Source: Agreia pratensis (GTDB taxonomy: Bacteria; Actinomycetota; Actinomycetes; Actinomycetales; Microbacteriaceae). Taken from it: a DNA stretch of 64,000 bases. Under the pieces are notes generated by a model, which worked only from the letters and a program-made list of their open reading frames with translations, did not search any database and was not told where the DNA came from. Shown here piece by piece: positions 16,884 through 24,352 of this stretch. The translations under genes were made by a program, and so were the position numbers. The stretch lies in the NCBI RefSeq assembly GCF_900177685.1, contig NZ_FXAY01000008.1, forward strand, positions 62,001-126,000, in the 5' to 3' direction. Positions within the stretch are counted from its first letter, which is position 1, and every line of letters starts with the position of its first letter.

Positions 16884-17579
16884 TCACCAGGTACCGGCGG
16901 GAGATTCGATCACCGGCACGGGAGTGTACGACCAGTGGCTGCCGTTCGCATAGTGACTCGTCGCCCAGGGCGACGCCCAGATCGCCTGCTCGATCTGGGC
17001 AGTGGGAGCCGATGACGAGAACCCTGCCACGATCGCGGAATAGCCCGGGTTGCTGCGGAGGGCCTCGGCGGCGTTCTCAGCGGCGATCACGAGATTGTCA
17101 TAACTGCCCAGACCGCTGTTGCCGCCGGATCCCCAGCCGTTATTGAGCGGATTGTTGCGGTTCCACCAGTCGTCAGGGCCATTCTCCTGTCGCATCCACC
17201 GCATCATGACCGTGATGTTGTCGTCTGTGCGCGGAAAATCGCCGAGCAGCAGCACGAGCTCTGCCCAATCCCGATTCGTGCGTCCTTGTGCCAGGCCCTG
17301 GACTCCGGGAACGGCCGCGACCGAATCTCGTGTGATCGACGATTGAGCGAACCCGGCAGGAAGGTCGAACACCTGCTCCGACGCTGTCGATCCGGACGCG
17401 GAGCTCGCGGCAAGCAACTCATCCTGGCTGGGAGGAGGGGGCGGCGCGATCGCGGTGAGGGATGCCAGCGCCAGTACGGCGGCGCCCGCGGCGACGGCCA
17501 GGATGCGACGCGTCAGTCGTGCGCGTCGGGAGGCGGGTCGGGCGACCGGCCTCAACGGGGGCTGGTGATAGCTGTTCAT
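16884..17579 (-). CDS. Secreted protein of unknown function, lysozyme-like features
   Basis: 231 residues: Arg-rich N-terminus, a transmembrane/signal helix (ILAVAAGAAVLALASLTAIA), a Pro/Ser-rich linker and a C-terminal domain with WAELVLLLGDF, MRWMRQENGPDDWWNRNNP and WATSHYANGSHW. The MRQENG Glu followed by NNPLNN resembles glucosaminidase/lysozyme-like peptidoglycan hydrolases, but I cannot assign a family with confidence. The overall plan (basic N-terminus, anchor, C-terminal domain) parallels the transglycosylase-like protein at 8422-9264. The gene is divergent from the MmcQ/YjbR gene with only 30 bases between starts. Confidence 0.65.
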   Translation of the reverse strand: MNSYHQPPLRPVARPASRRARLTRRILAVAAGAAVLALASLTAIAPPPPPSQDELLAASSASGSTASEQVFDLPAGFAQSSITRDSVAAVPGVQGLAQGRTNRDWAELVLLLGDFPRTDDNITVMMRWMRQENGPDDWWNRNNPLNNGWGSGGNSGLGSYDNLVIAAENAAEALRSNPGYSAIVAGFSSSAPTAQIEQAIWASPWATSHYANGSHWSYTPVPVIESPAGTW

Positions 17580-17609
17580 GGGCGGCTACGCCAACTGTAC
17601 GCTCGGATC

Positions 17610-17966
17610 ATGCAGGAGTACTTCTCGAGAGACGACGTCTTCGCCGTCTGCGCTGCCCTTCCGGCCACGCGGGACGAGAACCCCTTCGGGCCCGAGACGA
17701 GCGTCTACAAAGTCGTGGGGAAGGTGTTCGCCATCACGAACCTCGACGGCGAGCCCGTGACCGTGACGCTGAAGGCTGATCCTCCCCACGCCGAGGCGCT
17801 GGTCAGGGACCACCCGTGGATCACGCCGGGGTATCACATGAATAAGCGTCACTGGGTGACTCTGACGCTCGGTCCCGACGCCGATTCGCAGCTCGTCACC
17901 GACCTGATCGTGAACTCCTATGAACTCGTCGTGGCAGGACTGCCGCGCGACAAACGGCCGACCTGA
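17610..17966 (+). CDS. MmcQ/YjbR-family protein
   Basis: 118 residues matching the MmcQ/YjbR fold: a short N-terminal helix, LPATRDENPFGPETSVYKVVGKVFA, then TLKADPPHAEALVRDHPWITPGYHMNKRHWVTL and a terminal helix pair. The fold is CyaY-like and is often labelled a DNA-binding protein, but its role is unproven. TACGCT at 17598-17603 is six bases before the ATG, so the mRNA is probably leaderless. It ends 34 bases before the helicase start. Confidence 0.85.
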   Translation: MQEYFSRDDVFAVCAALPATRDENPFGPETSVYKVVGKVFAITNLDGEPVTVTLKADPPHAEALVRDHPWITPGYHMNKRHWVTLTLGPDADSQLVTDLIVNSYELVVAGLPRDKRPT

Positions 17967-18000
17967 CGCTCGCGCCCACGCGTTGGGCTACCGTTGGAGG

Positions 18001-19821
18001 ATGGCATCCTCTACAATTTCCGGCCCGACCGAGGCCGACACCGCACAGGTCGAGCAGACATTCTCTGATCTCGGGCTCGATGACGCGGTACTCAAGGCAC
18101 TGAAAGACGTGGGTTATGAGACCCCGTCTGCGATCCAGGCCGCAACGATCCCCCTTCTTCTCGACGGTCGCGACGTCGTCGGACTTGCTCAGACGGGCAC
18201 CGGCAAGACCGCAGCTTTCGCTCTGCCGATCCTGTCTCGTCTCGATCTGTCGCAGAAGACCCCGCAGGCTCTCGTTCTCGCCCCGACGCGTGAACTGGCC
18301 CTGCAGGTCTGCGAGGCGTTCGAAAAGTACGCCTCCCACCTGCGCGGCGTACACGTGCTTCCCGTCTACGGCGGCCAGGGCTACGGAGTGCAGCTCTCGG
18401 CTCTGCGCCGTGGCGTGCACATCGTCGTCGGCACGCCCGGTCGCATCATGGATCACCTCGAGAAGGGCACGCTCGATCTCTCGCAGTTGAAGTACCTCGT
18501 TCTCGATGAGGCCGACGAGATGCTCAAGATGGGCTTCGCCGAAGACGTCGAGACGATCCTCGCCGACACCCCTGAAGAGAAGCAGGTCGCCCTCTTCTCA
18601 GCCACGATGCCCTCGCAGATCCGACGCATCTCGGCCAAATACCTGCACGACCCCGAAGAGATCACGGTCAAGAACAAGACCACGACGTCGGTCAACACGA
18701 CGCAGCGCTACCTCATCGTTTCGTATCCGCAGAAGGTCGACGCACTGACACGCATCCTCGAGACCGAGAACTTCGAGGGCATGATCGTCTTCACCCGCAC
18801 CAAGAACGAGACGGAGACGCTCGCCGAGAAGCTGCGCGCGCGCGGCTACTCTGCCGCGGCCATCAACGGCGACATCGTTCAGGCCCAGCGGGAACGAACG
18901 GTGAACCAGCTCAAGTCAGGCAAACTCGACATCCTCGTGGCCACCGACGTCGCGGCCCGAGGCCTCGACGTCGAGCGCATCAGCCACGTCGTCAACTTCG
19001 ACATCCCGATCGATACCGAGTCGTATGTGCACCGCATCGGACGAACGGGCCGCGCCGGGCGCACGGGCGATGCGATCAGCTTCGTCACGCCTCGAGAGCG
19101 CCGGATGCTCACGGCCATCGAGAAGGCGACCCGCCAACCGCTGACAGAGATGAAACTGCCGAGTGTCGACGATGTGAATGCCACTCGCCTCACTCGCTTC
19201 GACGACGCGATCACCGCGGCCCTCAGCCAGCCCGAGCAGATTCAGCAGTTCCGCGATATCGTCGGCCACTACGTCGAGCACCACGATGTGCCCGAGGCAG
19301 ACGTCGCCGCGGCGCTCGCCGTGGTGGCACAGGGCGACACTCCCCTGCTGCTCGACCCTGAGCCTGTGCGCACTCCGCGGTTCGAACGCGATTCTCGCGA
19401 CCGCCCGGAGCGCTCTGACAGGAACGATCGGTTCCGCGATGATCGTCCGGCCCGCGCCGAGCGCGGAACCCATGGAGACAAGTGGGAGCGTCCCGAACGC
19501 GGCGACCGCCCCGACCGCGCACCGAGAAGCTCCGGTGGGCCTAAGACCACCTACCGCATCGCTGTCGGCAAGCGCCAGAAAGTCGAGCCGCGCCAGATCG
19601 TCGGTGCCATCGCCAACGAGGGCGGACTCAACCGCGGCGACTTCGGAGCGATCCAGATCAGGCCCGACTTCTCGTTGGTCGAGCTGCCGTCTGATCTGCC
19701 CGGCGATGTGCTCGACCGGCTTCAGAACACGCGGATCAGCGGCAAGCTCATCGAGCTACGCCCCGATCGCGCCGGAAACTCAGCCAAGCGCGAAGACCGT
19801 CCTCGCTACGGTCGCGACTGA
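18001..19821 (+). CDS. deaD: DEAD-box RNA helicase, DeaD/CsdA type
   Basis: 606 residues. The Q motif region (FSDLGLDDAVLKALKDVGYE), Walker A AQTGTGKT (63-70), PTRELALQ, DEAD (about 169), SAT and HRIGRTGRAGR define the helicase core. A charged Arg/Asp-rich linker (about 460-510) leads to a DbpA-type RNA-binding domain (YRIAVGKRQKVEPRQIVGAI). It probably unwinds rRNA or mRNA during ribosome assembly and cold adaptation. GGAGG directly abuts the ATG and so cannot act as a normal ribosome binding site; TACCGT at 17989-17994, six bases upstream, instead indicates a leaderless mRNA. Confidence 0.95.
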   Translation: MASSTISGPTEADTAQVEQTFSDLGLDDAVLKALKDVGYETPSAIQAATIPLLLDGRDVVGLAQTGTGKTAAFALPILSRLDLSQKTPQALVLAPTRELALQVCEAFEKYASHLRGVHVLPVYGGQGYGVQLSALRRGVHIVVGTPGRIMDHLEKGTLDLSQLKYLVLDEADEMLKMGFAEDVETILADTPEEKQVALFSATMPSQIRRISAKYLHDPEEITVKNKTTTSVNTTQRYLIVSYPQKVDALTRILETENFEGMIVFTRTKNETETLAEKLRARGYSAAAINGDIVQAQRERTVNQLKSGKLDILVATDVAARGLDVERISHVVNFDIPIDTESYVHRIGRTGRAGRTGDAISFVTPRERRMLTAIEKATRQPLTEMKLPSVDDVNATRLTRFDDAITAALSQPEQIQQFRDIVGHYVEHHDVPEADVAAALAVVAQGDTPLLLDPEPVRTPRFERDSRDRPERSDRNDRFRDDRPARAERGTHGDKWERPERGDRPDRAPRSSGGPKTTYRIAVGKRQKVEPRQIVGAIANEGGLNRGDFGAIQIRPDFSLVELPSDLPGDVLDRLQNTRISGKLIELRPDRAGNSAKREDRPRYGRD

Positions 19822-19849
19822 CGGATTCCGCTCGCGCCGCCGCCCGCTG

Positions 19850-20242
19850 CTACTGCTTCGTCGTCTTCTCGATGCTCATCACGAGAATGACGCGATCGGC
19901 TGAATCGGGTGGCGGCGTCTGCTCCGCATTGCCGTAGCGCTTGCCCAGCACCACGTAGAACGCACCGGTTGGGTCTGGTTCGACGGCGATGAGCCTGCCG
20001 CGCACCTCGAGATACCTGAACGGGTCGTCGGGATCGATCACCGACAGGCTCATAGCGGAGTTGTGCTGGAGGTTTCTGAACTTCGCCCTCTTCGTCGTAT
20101 GAGTGAACTTCACGGTGTCACCATCGCGCAGGAACCACATCGGATTCACCTGAACCGTGTCGTCGGGCCGAATCGTTCCCAGGTGCCCGTAATTCGGGTT
20201 CTCCAGCAGTTCCGCGTATCCGTCGGGGATGATCTCTGTCAT
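19850..20242 (-). CDS. PPOX-class (F420/FMN) oxidoreductase
   Basis: 130 residues of the pyridoxamine-phosphate-oxidase-like split barrel: YGHLGTIRPDDTVQVNPMWF, VKFTHTTKRAKFRNL and YLEVRGRLIAVE are characteristic of the actinobacterial F420-dependent PPOX group (TIGR03618 type). Substrate unknown. The ATG at 20242 overlaps the stop of the EamA gene (ATGA) and has GAGG three bases upstream, so the two are probably co-translated; an ATG four codons earlier is possible. Confidence 0.87.
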   Translation of the reverse strand: MTEIIPDGYAELLENPNYGHLGTIRPDDTVQVNPMWFLRDGDTVKFTHTTKRAKFRNLQHNSAMSLSVIDPDDPFRYLEVRGRLIAVEPDPTGAFYVVLGKRYGNAEQTPPPDSADRVILVMSIEKTTKQ

Positions 20243-21150
20243 GCCCTCATCCAAGCACGCACGCGTATCAGAGCGCCTGAGAATATCGGCTGCCCCAGCA
20301 GTACGCCACAGAGGATGACGAGCACCCCCACGGCCTGCCTGAGAGTGAGAAACTCACCTGCGAGAAGCGTTCCGAGCAGAACCCCGGTCACCGGGTTCAG
20401 CAGACCGATGAGTCCGACCGTTCCCGCGCCGAGATGCCGCAGGCCGGTGAACCAGGCGACAAACGCCACAGCCGTGCCGACGATCGAGATGTAGCCGTAC
20501 GCGAGCCAGGTCGTCGCATCCATCGCCGGCGGCAGGCCTTCGGTGACGACGGCGACGGGCGCGAGAATCACACCGGCGGCGATGAGCTGCCATGCGGTCG
20601 ATGAGAGAGCATCGACATCGGAGCTCCATTTCTTCGCGAGCACGTAGCCGAGCGAAGACATGATGAGCGCAGAGACGGATGCCGCAACGCCGAGACCATT
20701 CACGGCCTGGGTTCCGGTCAGCAGCAGCAGGGCGACCCCGAGGATGCCGATCAGCGCGGCGACGGCCTGCGCGGCTCGCGGTCTCGCGCCGAGGAGGCCC
20801 CAGGCCAGCAGCATCATGGCCACCGGGCCAGCCGCCATGACCGTCGACGCGATGCTCGTGGGCAGGAGTTGGGCGGCCACGTACACCAGAACGAAGAAGG
20901 CGCCCATGTTGAGCACGCCCAACACCACCGACTTCCACCACCACGATCCCCGCGGTCTGCGCCGCGCAAGAATCAGCAGGAGAATTCCCGCGGGAAGCGC
21001 TCGAATCAGCGCTCCATAGAACGGGTAGCCGTCAGGAAGGAATTCCCGCGTGACGAAGTAGGTCGTTCCCCAGGCGATCGGCGCAATAGCCGTGAGCAGC
21101 GCCCACGCTCCTGCCCGATGCCGGTCGTCGCCCATCGATTTAGTTTCCAT
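20239..21150 (-). CDS. EamA-family (DMT) exporter
   Basis: About 303 residues with ten predicted transmembrane segments in two EamA repeats (AIAPIAWGTTYFVTREFLP, then SSLGYVLAKKWSSDVDALS). DMT-superfamily exporters move amino acids, metabolites or drugs outward. The start METKSMGDD at 21150 has TAAACT (21158-21163) seven bases upstream, fitting a leaderless mRNA; MGDD at 21135 is an alternative. It is divergent from a MarR regulator and two operator-like repeats lie in the 39-base gap, so MarR control is likely. The last bases overlap the PPOX gene. Confidence 0.9.
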   Translation of the reverse strand: METKSMGDDRHRAGAWALLTAIAPIAWGTTYFVTREFLPDGYPFYGALIRALPAGILLLILARRRPRGSWWWKSVVLGVLNMGAFFVLVYVAAQLLPTSIASTVMAAGPVAMMLLAWGLLGARPRAAQAVAALIGILGVALLLLTGTQAVNGLGVAASVSALIMSSLGYVLAKKWSSDVDALSSTAWQLIAAGVILAPVAVVTEGLPPAMDATTWLAYGYISIVGTAVAFVAWFTGLRHLGAGTVGLIGLLNPVTGVLLGTLLAGEFLTLRQAVGVLVILCGVLLGQPIFSGALIRVRAWMRA

Positions 21151-21179
21151 GGAAGATAGTTTAGCTTCCGTGGAAGGTA
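21139..21179. promoter_or_regulatory. Two tandem operator-like repeats between EamA and MarR genes
   Basis: Two 20-base copies (21139-21158 and 21160-21179) agree at 17 positions and each contains the dyad TTCCNTGGAA. Their 21-base period puts them on the same face of the helix. The first overlaps the EamA start codon, the junction holds its -10 (TAAACT), and the second abuts the MarR -10 (TAATAT, 21178-21183). This is the layout expected for MarR autoregulation and repression of the exporter. Confidence 0.72.
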
Positions 21180-21189
21180 ATATGGACTC

Positions 21190-21702
21190 ATGCCAGAAGA
21201 CCCGCCGCGACCCGACCTCGACCATGTGGCACGCATCCAGAAGGAATGGGCGCGGGAGCGACCCGATGTCGATGTGCGTCCACAGGGAGTCATCGGGCGG
21301 CTGCACCGTGTGGGCATGCATCTCACCGACTCCATCCTCGAGGTCTATGCGAAGCACGGTCTGGGTGAAGGCGAATTCGATGTACTCGCCGCGCTTCGCC
21401 GCGCGGGGCATCCATACGAACGCGTCCCCGGTGAGCTCGCGGCGCACACCATGGTCACCACGGGGGCGATCAGCAAACGGGTCGACCGGCTGGAACGCGC
21501 CGGACTCGTGGCGCGGCGGGTCGATGAGAACGACAGCCGCTCGCGTGTCGTCGCCCTCACAGAGAAGGGTCGGGCGCTGATCGACGCCGCGTTCACCGAG
21601 CACATGGAGAACGAAAAGGAGTTGCTCGACGGCCTCACCGAGCAGCAGACAGCGCAGCTCGAAGAGCTTTTGACGACATGGCTCGCCCGCTTCGAGGGCT
21701 GA
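21190..21702 (+). CDS. MarR-family transcriptional regulator
   Basis: 170 residues with a MarR winged helix: GEFDVLAALRRAG, TTGAISKRVDRLERAGLV and the wing RRVDENDSRSRVVALTEKG. MarR proteins release DNA when they bind phenolic or other small ligands. The long N-terminus (about 40 residues before the core) is typical of an actinobacterial subgroup. TAATAT lies six bases upstream of the ATG (leaderless). It is divergent from the EamA exporter, its likely target, over the tandem repeats at 21139-21179. Confidence 0.92.
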   Translation: MPEDPPRPDLDHVARIQKEWARERPDVDVRPQGVIGRLHRVGMHLTDSILEVYAKHGLGEGEFDVLAALRRAGHPYERVPGELAAHTMVTTGAISKRVDRLERAGLVARRVDENDSRSRVVALTEKGRALIDAAFTEHMENEKELLDGLTEQQTAQLEELLTTWLARFEG

Positions 21703-21775
21703 GCCGGCATCCGGCCGACGGCTAGCACACTCTCGCCAGCCACCGGAGCATCAGCTAGGCGGGAGATAATCGACT

Positions 21776-22819
21776 ATGCCTACAGTGAACGCGTTCGCCG
21801 CGACCTCAGCCAGCGGACCCCTCTCCAGAACCACCATCGAGCGCCGAGATGTCGGCACCAAAGACGTCTTGATCGAGATCGCCTACTCCGGCATCTGTCA
21901 CTCCGACATCCACACCGTGCGCGGCGAGTGGGGTGACATCACATACCCGCAGGTCGTCGGCCACGAGATCGTCGGAACCGTCACCGAGGTCGGCTCCGAG
22001 GTCACTCTGCACAAGGTCGGCGACCGCGTCGGCGTGGGCTGCATGGTCAACTCGTGCCGCGAATGCGAGAACTGCATCGCCGGCGAGGAACAGTACTGCC
22101 TCAATGGAAACACCGGCACCTACGCCTCTGTCGACCGCGATGGCACCATCACCCAGGGCGGCTACTCGACCCACATCGTGGTCGTCGAGGACTTCGTGCT
22201 GCGCGTGCCGGAGGCGATTCCCTTCGAGAAGGCCGCGCCATTGCTGTGCGCCGGCATCACCACCTACTCGCCCCTCGCCCACTGGAAGGTCGGCCCCGGA
22301 TCACGAGTCGCCGTCGTCGGCATGGGCGGACTCGGCCATATGGCCGTGAAGATCGCCCACGCCATGGGCGCCGAGGTCACCGTCCTTTCTCAAAGCCTCA
22401 GCAAGCAGGAGGACGGTCTGCGTCTCGGTGCAGACCACTACTACGCCACGAGCGACCCGGCGACCTTCGACAAGCTCAAGAACACTTTCGACCTCATCGT
22501 CAACTCGGTGAGCGCGAAAATCGATATCAACGCGTACCTCTCGTTGCTTCGACTCGATGGAACTCTCGTCAGCGTCGGAGCGCCGCCCGAGCCTCTGCCC
22601 GTGCAGGTCTTCAGCCTGTTCGGCAACCGACGCTCGTTCGCGGGTTCCGGAATCGGCAGCATCCGCGAGACCCAGGAGATGCTCGACTTCTGCGCCGAGC
22701 ACGGCATCGCACCCGAGACCGAACTCGTCGCCGCCGACTACATCAACGAAGCGTACGAGCGCGTGCTGGCATCAGATGTGCGCTACCGCTTCGTGATCGA
22801 TGCGGCGACGCTGGCCTGA
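21776..22819 (+). CDS. NAD(P)-dependent zinc alcohol dehydrogenase (YahK/cinnamyl alcohol dehydrogenase type)
   Basis: 347 residues of the MDR family: catalytic zinc motif [15 protein letters not shown] and GHEIVG, structural zinc [15 protein letters not shown], cofactor motif [11 protein letters not shown] followed by [10 protein letters not shown], whose Ser/Lys suggest NADP preference. These enzymes reduce a wide range of aldehydes. GATAAT ends five bases before the ATG, so the transcript may lack a leader. A strong hairpin follows at 22842-22883. Confidence 0.93.
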   Translation: MPTVNAFAATSASGPLSRTTIERRDVGTKDVLIEIAYSGICHSDIHTVRGEWGDITYPQVVGHEIVGTVTEVGSEVTLHKVGDRVGVGCMVNSCRECENCIAGEEQYCLNGNTGTYASVDRDGTITQGGYSTHIVVVEDFVLRVPEAIPFEKAAPLLCAGITTYSPLAHWKVGPGSRVAVVGMGGLGHMAVKIAHAMGAEVTVLSQSLSKQEDGLRLGADHYYATSDPATFDKLKNTFDLIVNSVSAKIDINAYLSLLRLDGTLVSVGAPPEPLPVQVFSLFGNRRSFAGSGIGSIRETQEMLDFCAEHGIAPETELVAADYINEAYERVLASDVRYRFVIDAATLA

Positions 22820-22841
22820 TCGGCCCGACCGACGACCGACC

Positions 22842-22883
22842 TGTGCCCGGCCCCTCCGCATAACGCGGCGGGCGCCGGGCACA
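22842..22883 (+). terminator. Hairpin downstream of the YahK-type dehydrogenase
   Basis: Perfect 10-base arms TGTGCCCGGC (22842-22851) and GCCGGGCACA (22874-22883) enclose a smaller CCGC/GCGG stem. No T run follows, so it may be an L-shaped actinobacterial terminator or an mRNA-stabilising structure. Confidence 0.6.
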
Positions 22884-22959
22884 TCGACGTCATCGCGAGG
22901 AAGCTCAGTGAAGAACCGGACTACTCGCGGTACTACGTTCTCGCACGCCACAACAGTGG

Positions 22960-23088
22960 ATGAGGAGCGAACATGACAACTGGCTCCACGAGCTCGACCG
23001 GGTGATCAAGCATCATCCCGAGATCAGGTCTCGTTACGCAAACCGCGGCATCTCGACAGTGACGACGGAGCCCGATCCCACCCGCTAG
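22960..23088 (+). pseudogene. Possible gene remnant or very small protein
   Basis: A 42-codon frame (containing DNWLHELDRVIKHHPEIRSRY) overlaps the end of the ECF gene on the other strand. Just upstream another frame encodes a protein-like string (IARKLSEEPDYSRYYVLARH) that stops at 22961 and has no start codon. The two would join through a frameshift near 22950, as in a decayed small gene. I recognise no family and no good ribosome binding site. Confidence 0.2.
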
Positions 23089-23654
23089 GCCACTTCGGCC
23101 GCGACCCTGGCCGGGCGTCGGCGGGCCGCAGCTCCCACGCCCGCACGGCGCAGGGCTGCAGCTATCCCGATTCCTCCTGCGGTCCCGGCGACGCAGCTCG
23201 CCAGGGTCAGCCCGAAGAAGGCGATCTGCACCCCCAGAGGATAGGCATCGAGGTTGAACGACTGGCGAGCCAGAATCGGATACGCCACGCCGACGACGAC
23301 AGCGCCCGCGTAGTGCTGCCAGAGTGACCAGAATCGATAGCCCACGAGGAGGAAGCCGACCTCGGCGAAGAACGCCCACCAGACGTTCGTCGCCACTGTC
23401 GCGAAGCCGTATCCCGAGAACGGGGCGAGCACCAGGCCTGAGATGATGCCCACCAGCAGTCCTGCGCCGGGGCGCTGGATCAATCTCAGCGCGATGACGG
23501 CCGGCAGCAACCAGAGGCCAGCGATGGCAACAGAGAAGAACGGCACCGAGGCGTAGAGCGCCGTCGACAGCCAGTTGGCGGGGGCGAGGAGCAGTCCACC
23601 CGCGACGCCGAGCACGGCGCAGGTCAGCAGGTAGGCGGTCGAGGCGCGTTTCAT
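23085..23654 (-). CDS. ECF transporter S-component, YkoE-like
   Basis: 189 residues with about five to six transmembrane helices and the YkoE-type start (CAVLGVAGGLLLAPANW, then GLWLLPAVIALRLIQRPGA). YkoE proteins are S-components for hydroxymethylpyrimidine/thiamine in other bacteria, but the ATPase and T-component genes are absent here and no TPP riboswitch is visible. Instead a DtxR/IdeR-type iron box lies 40 bases upstream, which points to an iron-linked substrate. GGAG is 11 bases before the ATG. The C-terminus is Arg/Ala-rich. Confidence 0.82.
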   Translation of the reverse strand: MKRASTAYLLTCAVLGVAGGLLLAPANWLSTALYASVPFFSVAIAGLWLLPAVIALRLIQRPGAGLLVGIISGLVLAPFSGYGFATVATNVWWAFFAEVGFLLVGYRFWSLWQHYAGAVVVGVAYPILARQSFNLDAYPLGVQIAFFGLTLASCVAGTAGGIGIAAALRRAGVGAAARRRPARVAAEVA

Positions 23655-23693
23655 GGTGTCGTCTTCTCCGATCGTGCCGTGTCGAGGCTCGAC

Positions 23694-23712
23694 TTAGGCA
23701 ACCCTAACTTAG
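23694..23712. promoter_or_regulatory. Iron-box-like DtxR/IdeR site
   Basis: TTAGGCAACCCTAACTTAG agrees with most positions of the 19-base IdeR/DtxR consensus (TTAGGTTAGSCTAACCTAA); read on the other strand the core is TTAGG-GTTG-CCTAA, a perfect 5-base dyad. It lies 40 bases upstream of the ECF S-component start and 35 bases from the start of the divergent GIY-YIG gene. Binding is inferred. Confidence 0.6.
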
Positions 23713-23746
23713 CGGGGATGTCGGCGGTGCGCGATACCGTGTCGCC

Positions 23747-24343
23747 ATGAATGCGCCGTCTCCGCCACTGGCTCCCTCGTCGAGTTCCACGCACTGCGGT
23801 CTCATGGGACTCCTCGGAGCATGTGGTGCCCCCGTTCCACCCGGAGCCGAGCTGAATCTGTGCCTTCGGCATCACCTCGCCGCCTACGACTGGGTCTCTC
23901 GAGACGTCGGGGTCACCGACGTGCTTCCTTCGCCCTGCCTGGCGTGCGGCTCGCGGCTCGGCGTGCGCTACCCATCGGGTTGGCTGTGCGCCGTGTGCGA
24001 GTGGAAGGTGGGCGACCTACCCGACGGGATCGTCGCATCCACTCGCCTCGACGTCGTCTACTACCTTCGGGCAGGCCAGCGCATCAAGATCGGAACGTCT
24101 GCCAATCCACGCGCCCGCCTCGCCCAGTTGAGCTTCGACGACCTCCTGGCCTTCGAGCGCGGCAACCGACTGCTCGAGCAGCAGCGACACTCGCAGTTCG
24201 CCGCCCACCGCATCGGTCGAGGCGAGTGGTTCGATACGAACGACGAACTGCTCGCGCACATCGAGCTTCTCCGTGCAGGAGTCGACGATCCGTGGAACAG
24301 CTACAGCCTCTGGGTCAGCGAGCACCTCGCGACGCATGGCTGA
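23747..24343 (+). CDS. GIY-YIG nuclease-family protein with zinc-ribbon region
   Basis: 198 residues. The N-terminal half carries Cys/His clusters (CGAP...CLRHH and CLACGSR...CAVCEWK), two candidate zinc sites. The C-terminal half fits the T5orf172/MUG113 GIY-YIG subgroup: VVYYLRAGQRIKIGTSANPR, then LLAFERGNRLLEQQRHSQF and GRGEWFDTNDELLAHI. Homologues occur in phages and actinobacterial chromosomes; biochemical role unknown. TACCGT at 23735-23740 is six bases before the ATG (leaderless). Confidence 0.8.
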   Translation: MNAPSPPLAPSSSSTHCGLMGLLGACGAPVPPGAELNLCLRHHLAAYDWVSRDVGVTDVLPSPCLACGSRLGVRYPSGWLCAVCEWKVGDLPDGIVASTRLDVVYYLRAGQRIKIGTSANPRARLAQLSFDDLLAFERGNRLLEQQRHSQFAAHRIGRGEWFDTNDELLAHIELLRAGVDDPWNSYSLWVSEHLATHG

Positions 24344-24352
24344 CCAGCGCTA

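Noticed and set aside
23655-23746. TPP riboswitch for the YkoE-like gene
   Set aside because: The gap is about 90 bases and lacks the conserved CUGAGA and ACCUGA blocks.
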